In this document: positions 39,345 to 48,124 of the stretch, piece after piece
Layout: the number at the start of each line of letters is the position of its first letter
Numbering within the stretch: the stretch's first letter is position 1
Position numbers and translations under genes: made by a program
Source of the DNA: Chryseobacterium indologenes
GTDB taxonomy: Bacteria; Bacteroidota; Bacteroidia; Flavobacteriales; Weeksellaceae
Direction of reading: 5' to 3'
Assembly: GCF_001295265.1 (NCBI RefSeq)
Contig: NZ_LJOD01000017.1
Coordinates: 45,587-109,586 of the forward strand
DNA: 64,000 nt
The notes under the pieces: model-generated
What the model was told of the DNA's origin: nothing
What the model saw: the letters and a program-made list of their open reading frames with translations, nothing else
Database searches by the model: none

Positions 39345-40754
39345 ATGAAATTCAAATTATTACTGGCTTTTTCTTTCTGGATGCTTCTGGTAACAGTATC
39401 ATGTAATAAAGACGATATTACGTTTGATGCTCCTTCACAGCTGTTAAGTTTTTCAAAAGACACTGTATTCTGTGATACGGTATATCATCAGGTACGCTCT
39501 GAAACCTATGCTGTAAAGGTTTACAATAATGAAGATAAGGATGTTCTCATTCCAAGGATTAACCTGGAAAAAGGAGCAGCGTCTTTATACAGAATTAATG
39601 TAGACGGAAAACCGGGATATGATTTTAAGGATGTTCCTCTGAGAAAGAAGGACAGCATGTACATATTCGTCGAAATTGCTCCCGAAGCTACAGGACCGGA
39701 AGCCATTGCTGAAGACAAAATTCTTTTCAGCAGCGGAGCCGGGCAACAACACGTTACTTTATTTTCAGTCGTTCAGGATGCCGAATTTTTCATTCAGACT
39801 CCTACCAACCCAAACGTTATTTCCAATCATACTACCTGGAATAACAATAAAGCCAAAATTATTTATGGTGATCTGACTATTGATCCTAATATCACGCTTG
39901 ATATCCAGGCGGGAACTAAAGTCTACTTCCATAAAAACAGCGGAATGAAAGTTTCTTCCGGGGCTTCCCTGAATATTAACGGCGCATTAAACAATGAAGT
40001 TATCCTTCGTGGTGACAGAAATGATCCTTATTATGATACTATTCCCAAAAACTGGAATTCAATCAGGATGGAAGCCAATGCCAATCTTAATATGAATTTT
40101 GCAAGGCTTTTCGGAGGAACAAGAGGGCTGGACATGAAACAGGCCAATGCCAATATCAGCAACTCTTTTATCCATACCTTCCTTGAATACGGAATTTATG
40201 CCGTAGGTTCTACCGTAAATGCAAAAAATCTGGTAATGAACAACTGCGGAGAATCCTGCATCGGAATTTTCAGAGGCGGAAATCACAGCTATATTCATTC
40301 TACAATTGCCAATTATTCTAAAACCATGGGCAGCTTCAACAGACTTGGAATCTTTGCTACCAATGAATGGAAAAATGCTTCCGGACAGATGGAACAGGGA
40401 GCACTTCAGCGCCTTGATATAAAAAATTCTATTGTTTTTTCAGACAGAGATAATTCCATTAATTTTGAACAGACTCCGGGACAGCAGTTTGAATATCTGA
40501 TTCAGAACACATCCATAAAATATTCCGGAGTATCGGAAGCCGGTTTTGCGTTTGACAATAATATGAATGTGGTTCAAAGCATTAAAAATGAAGACCCTCA
40601 GTTCCTGAATTATTTTGCAGCGAAAATGAACCTGCGGGTTAAAACCTCTTCCCCGGCAAGAGGAAAAGGAAATACCACTGTAGCCGGAACAGTACCATTG
40701 GATATTGTGAATGTATCAAGAACAACCAACCCTACTTTAGGAGCTTATCAATAA
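39345..40754 (+). CDS. Beta-helix lipoprotein
   Basis: The 469-residue lipoprotein has lipobox VTVSC (Cys20). An Ig-like N-terminal part (~30-150, with VYHQVRSETYAVKVYNNEDKDVLIP) is followed by a right-handed parallel beta-helix (~165-400) built from short repeats. These include IYGDLTIDPNITLDIQAGTKVYFHKNSGMKVSSGASLNINGALNNEVILRGDR and LFGGTRGLDMKQANANISNSFIHTFLEYGIYAVGSTV. It ends PLDIVNVSRTTNPTLGAYQ, as in Bacteroidota choice-of-anchor/parallel-helix lipoproteins. It probably faces the surface. No catalytic site is recognised. Its stop overlaps the ATG of the MazG-like gene by one base, so they are coupled. Confidence 0.8.
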   Translation: MKFKLLLAFSFWMLLVTVSCNKDDITFDAPSQLLSFSKDTVFCDTVYHQVRSETYAVKVYNNEDKDVLIPRINLEKGAASLYRINVDGKPGYDFKDVPLRKKDSMYIFVEIAPEATGPEAIAEDKILFSSGAGQQHVTLFSVVQDAEFFIQTPTNPNVISNHTTWNNNKAKIIYGDLTIDPNITLDIQAGTKVYFHKNSGMKVSSGASLNINGALNNEVILRGDRNDPYYDTIPKNWNSIRMEANANLNMNFARLFGGTRGLDMKQANANISNSFIHTFLEYGIYAVGSTVNAKNLVMNNCGESCIGIFRGGNHSYIHSTIANYSKTMGSFNRLGIFATNEWKNASGQMEQGALQRLDIKNSIVFSDRDNSINFEQTPGQQFEYLIQNTSIKYSGVSEAGFAFDNNMNVVQSIKNEDPQFLNYFAAKMNLRVKTSSPARGKGNTTVAGTVPLDIVNVSRTTNPTLGAYQ

Positions 40755-41080
40755 TGGAAATTACACAGTTGCAGCAGCAGGTAGATGAATGGATTAAAAC
40801 CATCGGGGTCCGTTATTTTAACGAACTGACCAACATGGCTATGCTTACCGAAGAAGTTGGCGAAGTTGCAAGGATCATTGCCAGAAGATATGGTGAACAG
40901 AGCGAAAAAGAAAGTGATAAAAGCAAAGATCTGGGGGAAGAACTTGCAGACGTACTGTTTGTTACTTTATGTTTAGCTAACCAAACCGGAGTGAATCTCC
41001 AGGAAGCTTTTGATAAAAAAATGAAAATCAAGACCGACCGGGATAAAGAAAGACATCAGAACAACGAGAAGCTGAAATAA
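40754..41080 (+). CDS. MazG-like nucleotide pyrophosphohydrolase
   Basis: The 108-residue all-helical protein is of the MazG/dCTPase fold. Metal-binding acidic residues are in MLTEEVGEVARIIARRYG (EExxE) and DLGEELADVLFVTLCLA (ExxD), and it ends KTDRDKERHQNNEKLK. It should hydrolyse (d)NTPs or modified nucleotides to monophosphates as a house-cleaning enzyme. The stop codon of the preceding lipoprotein and this ATG share one base. The next gene starts one base after its stop. Confidence 0.9.
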   Translation: MEITQLQQQVDEWIKTIGVRYFNELTNMAMLTEEVGEVARIIARRYGEQSEKESDKSKDLGEELADVLFVTLCLANQTGVNLQEAFDKKMKIKTDRDKERHQNNEKLK

Positions 41081-41081
41081 G

Positions 41082-42305
41082 ATGAAGAACATTTTGATCT
41101 CCGCCTTACTGTTTACCTGCATCCTCACATACAGTCAGGTTACCGTTCCTTACAGAGTAGGGAGTAAATTTGGCATTTCAGATGCATCGGGAAAAATGAT
41201 TATTCCTGCAGAGTATGATAAAATAGATGTGTCTACCCTGCATCCGGGAGAATTTACCGCTTCCAAAGGCAACGATGCAGACCGCTTTACATCCACTTAT
41301 ATTTATGGGAATAAAATTGTCCTTAAAGACAGCCGGTATAATTTTTTCAATGAAAATTATTCTTTCGTGAATGCGGTGAAAATTGATAACCTTCATGGCT
41401 TTTACTCTTCACAGGGTGTTGGATATTCCAGTACGGATGTTTATACTCTGAATGGGAAAAAAGTATTTGACCGTTCATTCAGGGACGTATATTATGTGGA
41501 AGATGATAAAAAACCTGTACTGAAAGATGAAATTTTAATCCTGCTCAACGAGCTTAACAATAAGTACTCATTGGTTCTTCTCGACAAAAAGACGCTTAAA
41601 GTATCCAAGACATTTTTTGAAAATGCAGAGAAAAACACAACGGATTACAAACTGTTTCCAAAATCTTTCAGCATAACCTATACTACACCGCCACTATCTA
41701 AAAAAAAGCTGACCATCAACTTTGAAAACGGCAAGGTGAAGGATTTTTATGAAGAAACACTAAGAGAAGAGAGGCCATCCTCCGGATATGGAAGCTACTC
41801 GTCTTCTTCAGGATCAGGATCTTATTATAATGAAGCCATGAAACCTTATTCTTCAGGAGAGACAAAGCCTCAGCCGCCAGTTCCTGAAATGAAAAAGATC
41901 TCTGCATCCAAGAAATATACAGAACCTTTCAGCCAGAAAAAGACGGAAACAGAGAAAGCTGAACTTTCTTCCAATACTGTTATAAAAACAGTGAACGGAA
42001 AAACAGGATTTTTTGATACCCTTAAAAATGACTGGATCATTCCGGCAGAATATGACGAGATTACTATGATGAGTACATTCTGTACTTTCTGCAGTATGTA
42101 TATCGTTAAAAAAGGAAAGTATTATCAGATCCTTGAGTTTAGCGGTAATGAGAAAAAGCTGTATGAGGGTAAGTTTGAAATGCTACCGCTTCTGGAGAAA
42201 AAAAATTACGGCAAAGAAGGCTTTCACCTCATCGAACTGTATGATCAGAACGGAAATTTCTTCTGTTATGCCGATCAGAATGGGGTAAAATTTTACAAAC
42301 AATGA
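41082..42305 (+). CDS. Secreted WG-repeat protein
   Basis: The 407-residue protein has a signal peptide (ILISALLFTCILTYSQ) and WG/KWG-type beta units at both ends: RVGSKFGISDASGKMIIPAEYDKIDV and VNGKTGFFDTLKNDWIIPAEYDEITMM. A Ser/Tyr/Gly/Pro-rich segment (RPSSGYGSYSSSSGSGSYYN, ~227-255) lies between them. WG repeats mediate protein contacts and have no known catalysis. It lies in the middle of a tight operon ending in aroA. A second WG protein is encoded at 48125. Confidence 0.83.
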   Translation: MKNILISALLFTCILTYSQVTVPYRVGSKFGISDASGKMIIPAEYDKIDVSTLHPGEFTASKGNDADRFTSTYIYGNKIVLKDSRYNFFNENYSFVNAVKIDNLHGFYSSQGVGYSSTDVYTLNGKKVFDRSFRDVYYVEDDKKPVLKDEILILLNELNNKYSLVLLDKKTLKVSKTFFENAEKNTTDYKLFPKSFSITYTTPPLSKKKLTINFENGKVKDFYEETLREERPSSGYGSYSSSSGSGSYYNEAMKPYSSGETKPQPPVPEMKKISASKKYTEPFSQKKTETEKAELSSNTVIKTVNGKTGFFDTLKNDWIIPAEYDEITMMSTFCTFCSMYIVKKGKYYQILEFSGNEKKLYEGKFEMLPLLEKKNYGKEGFHLIELYDQNGNFFCYADQNGVKFYKQ

Positions 42306-42318
42306 AGTTATAATAAAA

Positions 42319-43536
42319 ATGAAGTTAGAAAAATCAAAGTTAATAGGTGATAAAACCATACAGATCAGCGGTTCGAAAAGTATTTCGAATCGTTTGTTGA
42401 TTTTGGAAAGTTTATTTAAGAATATAAAAATTGGTAACCTTTCCAACTCACAGGACACCCGGCTTTTAAAAAAAGCCTTATCTGAGAACACAGAAACTGT
42501 GGACATTCACCACGCCGGAACAGCTATGCGTTTCCTTACCTCTTATTATTCTATTATGGAAGGAAAGACTACTATTCTTACCGGATCTAAAAGAATGAAA
42601 GAAAGACCGATCAAAAATCTGGTCAGCGCCCTGAACGATCTGGGAGCAGAGATAGACTATTTAGAAAATGAAGGTTTCCCTCCATTAAAAATCACCGGAA
42701 AAAAGATCACCCGGAATAAAGTGAATGTTCCTGCTGATATTTCCAGTCAGTTCATCACCTCCCTCCTTCTTATTGCCGGAAAGCTTGAAAACGGGTTGGA
42801 AATTCATCTTATAGGCCAGGTTACTTCAAGATCTTATATAGAAATGACCCTGGATATCCTGACGAGATTTGGAATAAAGAACAGCTTTGAAGGAAATACC
42901 ATAAAAGTAGAACCATTTGATGGTGAAGCTAAAACAACCGGCTATGAAGTAGAAAGTGACTGGAGCTCAGCGTCCTATTTCTATTCTGTGTGCACATTGG
43001 GAAGAAAAACCATTCACCTGAAAAGTTTTTATAAAGCGTCTACTCAGGGAGACTCTGCCATTGCCGGAATTTATGAGAAATTTTTCGGAATTAAAACTAT
43101 TTTTACAGAAGGTGAACATAAGATTACCCTTCGGCCGGAACCGGATTTTACTTTCCCTGAAAAAATAGTTCTGGATATGAACAACTGCCCGGATATTGCA
43201 CAAACTCTTTGTGTAACAGCTGCCGCTTTAAAGATCCCGTTCGATATTTCAGGACTGGGAACTCTAAGAGTAAAAGAAACCGACAGGCTTTTAGCTTTAT
43301 ATAACGAACTGAAAAAATTGGGAACTGTAACTGAAATTACAGATCTGACGATCAAATCAATCCGTTTCGGAAACCCCGAAGAAAACATTTCCATTAAAAC
43401 ATACCAGGATCACAGAATGGCTATGAGCTTTGCCCCGTTCTGCCTGATCAAAGAGCTGAATATTGAAGATGAGGAAGTAGTGGAAAAATCTTACCCGATG
43501 TTCTGGAAAGATTTTGAAAGCATAATTACCCGTTAA
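42319..43536 (+). CDS. aroA: 3-phosphoshikimate 1-carboxyvinyltransferase (EPSP synthase)
   Basis: EPSP synthase catalyses the sixth step of the shikimate pathway. The 405-residue protein has the two-domain inside-out barrel fold: ISGSKSISNRLLILESLF at the N-terminus (Lys/Ser/Arg substrate contacts), HHAGTAMRFLTSYYS, GSKRMKERPIKNLVSAL, DISSQFITSLLLIAG, and C-terminal LRVKETDRLLALYNELKKLG and YQDHRMAMSFAPFCLI. The N-terminal GTAMRF carries Ala after Thr at the glycine position associated with glyphosate response in class I enzymes. Whether that matters needs an alignment. It is somewhat shorter than the usual ~430 residues. It is the last gene of the operon, with a terminator after it. Confidence 0.95.
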   Translation: MKLEKSKLIGDKTIQISGSKSISNRLLILESLFKNIKIGNLSNSQDTRLLKKALSENTETVDIHHAGTAMRFLTSYYSIMEGKTTILTGSKRMKERPIKNLVSALNDLGAEIDYLENEGFPPLKITGKKITRNKVNVPADISSQFITSLLLIAGKLENGLEIHLIGQVTSRSYIEMTLDILTRFGIKNSFEGNTIKVEPFDGEAKTTGYEVESDWSSASYFYSVCTLGRKTIHLKSFYKASTQGDSAIAGIYEKFFGIKTIFTEGEHKITLRPEPDFTFPEKIVLDMNNCPDIAQTLCVTAAALKIPFDISGLGTLRVKETDRLLALYNELKKLGTVTEITDLTIKSIRFGNPEENISIKTYQDHRMAMSFAPFCLIKELNIEDEEVVEKSYPMFWKDFESIITR

Positions 43537-43553
43537 TTAAAAATCTGAAAATG

Positions 43554-43603
43554 CAGTAATCTGAAAAGACACGTTATCTTATTTCAGATTACTGTATTTT
43601 TAC
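43554..43603 (+). terminator. Terminator of the aroA operon
   Basis: A perfect 13-bp stem (CAGTAATCTGAAA/TTTCAGATTACTG) with a 15-base loop is followed by TATTTTTA. It lies 17 bases after the aroA stop. Confidence 0.8.
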
Positions 43604-43617
43604 ACATAATTCCAATC

Positions 43618-44100
43618 ATGAAATACCTGATCTTATTCACATTATTCCCTGCTGTTCTTTGGGCACAATATTTACGGCCAAATGAAGAAATCATCTATTC
43701 CTTTGAAACGGGAAACGGGAAGAAAATGACATTGGTTAAGGATAAACAGGACGAATATATCCAGTACCGGTTTGGAAGTAAAAACAAGATTGAAATGGAG
43801 TTTCCCCCAGAAAGAAATAAAGAAAGCTGGAAAAGATTCAGGTATAATTCTTATTACAGAGGCGGAGGAAAACAAAATGCAGGAATGGAGCTTAACTATC
43901 TTTTATTTACCAATAACGGCTACAGCTATAAGCTCTACAGAACCTATCAGGCAGAAGACGAATCATTTTCTGCCGGAATCATAATTACAGACACTAAAGG
44001 CAAGGAAACGGATATTGAAAGCAGCTATAAAACGGTGAAAGGATGCCTCTGTAGTCTGGAAGATAACAAGCTGATCAAAAAAGAAGATTTTGGTCTATAA
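43618..44100 (+). CDS. Small secreted protein, unknown
   Basis: The 160-residue protein has a signal peptide (LILFTLFPAVLWAQ) and a beta-rich body (EIIYSFETGNGKKMTLVKDKQDEYIQYRFGSKNKIEMEFPP, RYNSYYRGGGKQNAGMELNYLLFTNNGYSYKLYRTY). A C-terminal GCLCSLEDN holds its only cysteines. The pattern looks like periplasmic beta-sandwich proteins common in this genus, but I recognise no family. It is co-directional with the next gene, with an 18-base gap. Confidence 0.65.
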   Translation: MKYLILFTLFPAVLWAQYLRPNEEIIYSFETGNGKKMTLVKDKQDEYIQYRFGSKNKIEMEFPPERNKESWKRFRYNSYYRGGGKQNAGMELNYLLFTNNGYSYKLYRTYQAEDESFSAGIIITDTKGKETDIESSYKTVKGCLCSLEDNKLIKKEDFGL

Positions 44101-44118
44101 TTTCAAATCCTGTTCAGT

Positions 44119-44790
44119 ATGAAAATTCCATTCTTCACTGCTGTTCTGTTTAGTCTGAGTTTTCAGGCACAAAGCCTGAACGGTTTCAGCATTCCCAAAG
44201 GTTATCAGAAAATAGCAGAAGCTAAAGGAGACCTTGATAAAGACGGGAAAGAAGAAATTGTAATTGTTTTCAATACCAATGCAACCGTTAATTCTAAGCT
44301 CGACAGCAATAACGGTGTTGTGAGAGCATTGTATATTATAAAAGATCAAAACGGAAAGCCCCGGGTCTGGAAAGAGAATAAAACGCTCCTTTTTTCCAGC
44401 GGAGCAGGATTCTACCCTCAAGGCAATATCCTGAACATTGAAATCAGGAACAATACTCTTATTGTGGAGCAGCAGTTTTCCACCAATTCCAGGCACACTC
44501 AGACGTACCATCATGTCTTCAGGTTTCAGAATGGAGATTTTTATCTCATCGGCTCCCGCGATAAATTTGATGACACCTGTGAGTTCAGCTTCCTGAATGA
44601 AATTAATTTTTCCACAGGCAAAATTATTATTGATAAAACGTATTCTTCCTGTGATGATGATGCCAAAATTCCCGATGATTACCATAAAGAATTTATCCAC
44701 CCTTTTAAACCGTTGATCAGAATGAATGATTTAAGAATCGGGGAAAATAAAATCAAAGTTCCCGGAACAGATGAATATTTATATTTTTAG
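44119..44790 (+). CDS. Secreted protein with VCBS/FG-GAP-like calcium motif
   Basis: The 223-residue protein has a signal peptide (FFTAVLFSLSFQAQ) and the motif KGDLDKDGKEEIVIVFN (~35-51). That is a D-x-D-x-D/N-G calcium loop as in FG-GAP/VCBS repeats and in secreted proteins that compare numerical states. The rest is beta-rich (NILNIEIRNNTLIVEQQFSTNSRHTQTYHHVFRFQNGDFYLIGSRD). Function unknown. It borders the DnaA-box region. Confidence 0.68.
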   Translation: MKIPFFTAVLFSLSFQAQSLNGFSIPKGYQKIAEAKGDLDKDGKEEIVIVFNTNATVNSKLDSNNGVVRALYIIKDQNGKPRVWKENKTLLFSSGAGFYPQGNILNIEIRNNTLIVEQQFSTNSRHTQTYHHVFRFQNGDFYLIGSRDKFDDTCEFSFLNEINFSTGKIIIDKTYSSCDDDAKIPDDYHKEFIHPFKPLIRMNDLRIGENKIKVPGTDEYLYF

Positions 44791-44851
44791 AACACTCAGC
44801 TGATTTCTGTTGCAATAGCTCATTATATTCCTTAAATAATGAGGTTTTCAG

Positions 44852-44884
44852 TTATCCACATACTTATCCACAAAGTTATCCACA
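44852..44884 (+). promoter_or_regulatory. DnaA-box cluster 1 (three boxes)
   Basis: Three perfect TTATCCACA boxes lie at 44852, 44864 and 44876, in the same orientation with exact 12-bp steps. They are separated by TAC/CTT- and AAG-type 3-base spacers. Confidence 0.85.
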
Positions 44885-45001
44885 TTAAAAAAACAGGGCT
44901 TTCATTAGCCATAAGAATAAATAATTGCTGAGAATATTTCTGATTGGATCAATATACCCTATCCTCATTTATTTTCTTTAAGCATATTCTTAAATTCAGA
45001 G

Positions 45002-45022
45002 TTATCCACAAAGTTATCCACA
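45002..45022 (+). promoter_or_regulatory. DnaA-box cluster 2 (two boxes)
   Basis: Two perfect TTATCCACA boxes lie at 45002 and 45014 with spacer AAG. This repeats the last two boxes of cluster 1 including the spacer. Confidence 0.85.
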
Positions 45023-45198
45023 CTTGGAATAAGGCATGAAATAAACTGCTGCCATAAATAATAATACTAAAAGGGAAGCATTAAACCAGCTATAAATATC
45101 ATATATAATGACATTTAGCTGTTCTTGGAATATAAATTTCAGATAAGCCAATCTTTAAACTCCATTATTTCTTTAAAATTTATCCTCCTGATTTATAC

Positions 45199-45219
45199 TT
45201 ATCCACACAGTTATCCACA
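45199..45219 (+). promoter_or_regulatory. DnaA-box cluster 3 (two boxes)
   Basis: Two perfect TTATCCACA boxes lie at 45199 and 45211 with spacer CAG, 6 bases from the end of the alkaline phosphatase gene. Confidence 0.85.
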
Positions 45220-45225
45220 ATCCCG

Positions 45226-47067
45226 TTATTTCCGGATCCCGTACGCTTCCATAATCTTATTAAAGATCTCTGTATTTTCAAATGTCCCTGTAAAGTCTTT
45301 TGAGTTAGGCCCGTAAGCAAACACACTGGAAGGAATAGCCGTATGATCATTCGTACTGAAATTCCCGAACACCCAACCGTCTTTCAGGCTTCCGTCAAGA
45401 AGTGTTAACCCTCCGGTTTCATGATCTCCGACAACGATAACCAGCGTTTCTTTATTTTCATCGGCAAACTTTATGGCTTTTCCTACCACCTGGTCAAAAT
45501 CCAGCAGCTCAGTCACCAGCTGTTCCAGATTATTACTGTGTCCTCCCCCATCGGTCTGCGAAGCTTCCACCATCATAAAGAATCCTTTTTTATTATTCTT
45601 CAGATCATTCAATACCAGGTCAAAGGCATCAGCCAGCCAGTTACCTCTTCCTTCCGTTATTCTTTTTGAAGCCACAGGATCTGCAACCAGTGTTCGTCCG
45701 TTGATTTTGCTTACCCATTTCAGATCATCATAAACCTCAACCGCAGCCTCTTTAATTTTCTGCCTGTTTTCCTGAGATAATCCACCCGACGGCCCTCCAA
45801 CTAAAATTTTAGTTTTAGAATTAATGAAGTCCATCATAATAGCCCCGGAACTGTTCCTGTTATCTGAATGGGCATAAAAATCAGCCGGCGTTGCATCTGT
45901 TACATCCCCTGTAGAAATGAGCCCGGAAACCATTCCTTTTGCATCAATAATATCAGGAATCTGGGCAATTGATTTTCCTGCAGCATCAACACCTACAAAT
46001 GTATTTCTGGTTTTCACTCCTGTGGCAAATGCTGTGGATCCCGGAGCCGAATCAGTAACATAAGCATTATATGAACCGGTTTTTGAGAGTCCTGTTGATT
46101 TCATATTAAAGATATTCAATCTACCTTTATTGGCCGTAAATGCGGCATAATACTGCGGAAGAGAAGTTCCGTCCGGGATAAGAAGAATAACGTTCTTCAC
46201 TTTTTTACGGATTCCGTCTGATTGGTAAGAAGGAGTATAAACAGGATAATCTTTTGTGTTCTTATAGAAATTCTTCGGAACAGTATTCAGGAATTTTTTA
46301 AGATCAGGAATGTGATCGGTATTGATGAGATCCACATTCATATTCATAAGATTTATCCAGGCATTCGGAAAATCCGGAGCTCCGTAAAAACGGATCTGCT
46401 TCTGCTGGTGATGCGCCTTTTCTACCGTATTTCTTATTTTTTCAGTTTCTTCTTCCCGTGGAGTTCCTTTTCCATTCCACTGTATCAGGTCTTTCAGGTC
46501 TGCACTGAATATTCCTATTCTTTTCAGCTGGTCATCAGTATAATTTTTATCAGGATCACCGTCAAAATAGAGGTAATCCGGATAATTTTTAAAATCCCCG
46601 GGCTGCGGCCTTTCACCGGTAATGACAATTTTAATTCCTGGACAGCCCGTAATTTCAGGATACTTTCTTAGACTGGCCATCAATATTTTCAGAGCTGTTT
46701 TATACTCATTTTTAATATCAATCAGAAGCAGGAGTTTCTTATCAGCTTCGGGATAAATATTTCCTTTATTCATCTTAATCTGTTTGGAAATATTAATCAG
46801 ATAAAGGCTTTCCAGTGTTCTTTCCGGAGAAAGTTCTTTTTCTGTATGGGCTACCAAAAGCTTTCCTTTTACCGGAAATACATCTGCTTCTATTGATCCG
46901 AACCCTGCATAATAAGCTTCCCAGAAAGGAATCTTCTGTAAATAATCATTATGGGAATGGGCATTATTAACATGGTAACGAAGGTAGTTTTGTGCGTGAT
47001 TTTGGGAAAAAACAGCCAGCATCAGGAAAATGCCTGTTTTTTTTAGAAGCTTTATCATACCGATCAT
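45226..47067 (-). CDS. GDPD/PI-PLC-like domain fused to alkaline phosphatase
   Basis: The 613-residue secreted protein (signal peptide IFLMLAVFSQNHAQ) has two modules. Residues ~30-265 resemble a glycerophosphodiester phosphodiesterase/PI-PLC TIM barrel, with NNAHSHNDY (His37, His39), SIEADVF (Glu60, Asp62) and LLVAH (His74) in catalytic order. Residues ~288-613 are a PhoA-type alkaline phosphatase: NVILLIPDGTS (Asp299), nucleophile Ser340 in VTDSAPGSTAFATG, EASQTDGGGHSNN and GDHETGGL for metals. The fusion could cleave glycerophosphodiesters and then strip phosphate in one polypeptide. This is inference from domain order. Starts at 47067 or 47058 are both possible. Confidence 0.88.
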   Translation of the reverse strand: MIGMIKLLKKTGIFLMLAVFSQNHAQNYLRYHVNNAHSHNDYLQKIPFWEAYYAGFGSIEADVFPVKGKLLVAHTEKELSPERTLESLYLINISKQIKMNKGNIYPEADKKLLLLIDIKNEYKTALKILMASLRKYPEITGCPGIKIVITGERPQPGDFKNYPDYLYFDGDPDKNYTDDQLKRIGIFSADLKDLIQWNGKGTPREEETEKIRNTVEKAHHQQKQIRFYGAPDFPNAWINLMNMNVDLINTDHIPDLKKFLNTVPKNFYKNTKDYPVYTPSYQSDGIRKKVKNVILLIPDGTSLPQYYAAFTANKGRLNIFNMKSTGLSKTGSYNAYVTDSAPGSTAFATGVKTRNTFVGVDAAGKSIAQIPDIIDAKGMVSGLISTGDVTDATPADFYAHSDNRNSSGAIMMDFINSKTKILVGGPSGGLSQENRQKIKEAAVEVYDDLKWVSKINGRTLVADPVASKRITEGRGNWLADAFDLVLNDLKNNKKGFFMMVEASQTDGGGHSNNLEQLVTELLDFDQVVGKAIKFADENKETLVIVVGDHETGGLTLLDGSLKDGWVFGNFSTNDHTAIPSSVFAYGPNSKDFTGTFENTEIFNKIMEAYGIRK

Positions 47068-47234
47068 GTGGTTGTGGTTAAGAACATTGTTTTTAATAAC
47101 AGAAGGTGCAAAAATAGAACAGCAGCTGTTACAGTGAGTTAAGGTATTTTTATCTTTTTATTAAAAAATGGTAACTGACAATCGTAAAATTGATGTTTAC
47201 ATTACAATAAATAGCAGATTCACTTTTCTTTTTT

Positions 47235-47242
47235 TACATTTG
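47235..47242 (+). promoter_or_regulatory. -7 element (TACATTTG) for the SDR-WG-Omp85 operon
   Basis: This exact TAnnTTTG match lies 66 bases before ATG 47309. It lies within the region where an upstream-extended reading frame would run, supporting the shorter protein. Confidence 0.5.
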
Positions 47243-47308
47243 CTGGAAATACGGTTCAGGATACCGGAAAAAATAAGAAATACAAGTCTAAAATTCATAT
47301 ATCAATAC

Positions 47309-48097
47309 ATGACCATCATCATCACAGGAACCTCATCAGGAATAGGTTTCGTACTGGCAGAATATTTTGGAAAAAAGGGGCATAACGTATACGGCTTAAG
47401 CAGAAAGCATACAGAAAGCCGGTATTTCCGGTGTATTCCTACAGATATTACAGATAATAATGCCGTACAAAATGCTGTTGCTGAAGTTCTGAAAACAGAA
47501 TCAAGGATTGATATCCTGATTAACAATGCAGGAATGGGAATGGTTGGAGCTGTGGAAGATTCTACAAAAGAGGATATTTTAAAGCTTTTCAACCTCAACC
47601 TTGTGGGAGCCGTTCAGATGATGAGTGCCGTTCTTCCTAAAATGCGGGAACATCAATTCGGAAAAATCATTAATATTTCAAGCATCGGAAGTGAGATGGG
47701 ACTTCCTTTCCGCGGTTTTTATTCCGCCTCAAAATCCGCGCTGGACAAAGTAACAGAAGCTATGAGATATGAAGTATACCCATGGAATATTAACGTGTGT
47801 TCTTTACATTTAGGCGACATCAAAACCAATATTGCCGAAAACAGGGTAAAAACAAAGGTTTCCGAACCTTATAAAAATATTTTCGATAAAGTCTATGCCT
47901 TGATGAACGCTCATGTAGGTGAGGGAACAGAACCTCTGGAAGTAGCCTCTTATGTTGAAAGTCTGTTAGGAAAAAAGAAATGGAAAGCGCATTATTATTT
48001 TGGTAAATTCGGACAGAAGATCGGAGTTCCTTTAAAATGGATTCTTCCGCAGGGAACGTATGAAAATCTGATGAAAAAATATAATAAACTGGACTAA
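47309..48097 (+). CDS. SDR family oxidoreductase
   Basis: This 262-residue short-chain dehydrogenase has cofactor motif T6-G-T-S-S-G-I-G13, NNAG (~72-75), catalytic Ser (~124, NISSIGSEM) and Y138-S-A-S-K142. The start at 47309 puts the Rossmann motif at the N-terminus; the frame extends upstream to 47168 but that part is not SDR-like. The substrate is unknown. The C-terminal KWKAHYYFGKFGQKIGVPLKWILP suggests a lipid or hydrophobic substrate, but weakly. It is the first gene of an operon with a WG protein (27-base gap) and an Omp85-like protein. Confidence 0.92.
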   Translation: MTIIITGTSSGIGFVLAEYFGKKGHNVYGLSRKHTESRYFRCIPTDITDNNAVQNAVAEVLKTESRIDILINNAGMGMVGAVEDSTKEDILKLFNLNLVGAVQMMSAVLPKMREHQFGKIINISSIGSEMGLPFRGFYSASKSALDKVTEAMRYEVYPWNINVCSLHLGDIKTNIAENRVKTKVSEPYKNIFDKVYALMNAHVGEGTEPLEVASYVESLLGKKKWKAHYYFGKFGQKIGVPLKWILPQGTYENLMKKYNKLD

Positions 48098-48124
48098 TTT
48101 CAGTTTAAATATACGGTACAAACC

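Larger units (their letters stand above)
44852..45219. other. Candidate oriC: seven perfect DnaA boxes in AT-rich DNA
   Basis: The 435-base spacer 44791-45225 holds no gene but contains TTATCCACA seven times, all on the plus strand: 44852, 44864, 44876; 45002, 45014; 45199, 45211. Within each cluster boxes repeat every 12 bp with a 3-bp spacer. The clusters are ~150 and ~197 bp apart, and intervening DNA is AT-rich (60-base lines at 44941 and 45061 counted at 27% and 25% GC), suitable for unwinding. TTATCCACA is the high-affinity consensus DnaA box; such clusters mark replication origins or DnaA-titration sites. dnaA is not adjacent, which is normal in Flavobacteriia. Confidence 0.78.

Noticed and set aside
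44095..44700. A 201-codon minus-strand frame opposite the VCBS-like secreted gene
   Set aside because: The plus-strand gene has a signal peptide and operon context; the minus frame has neither.
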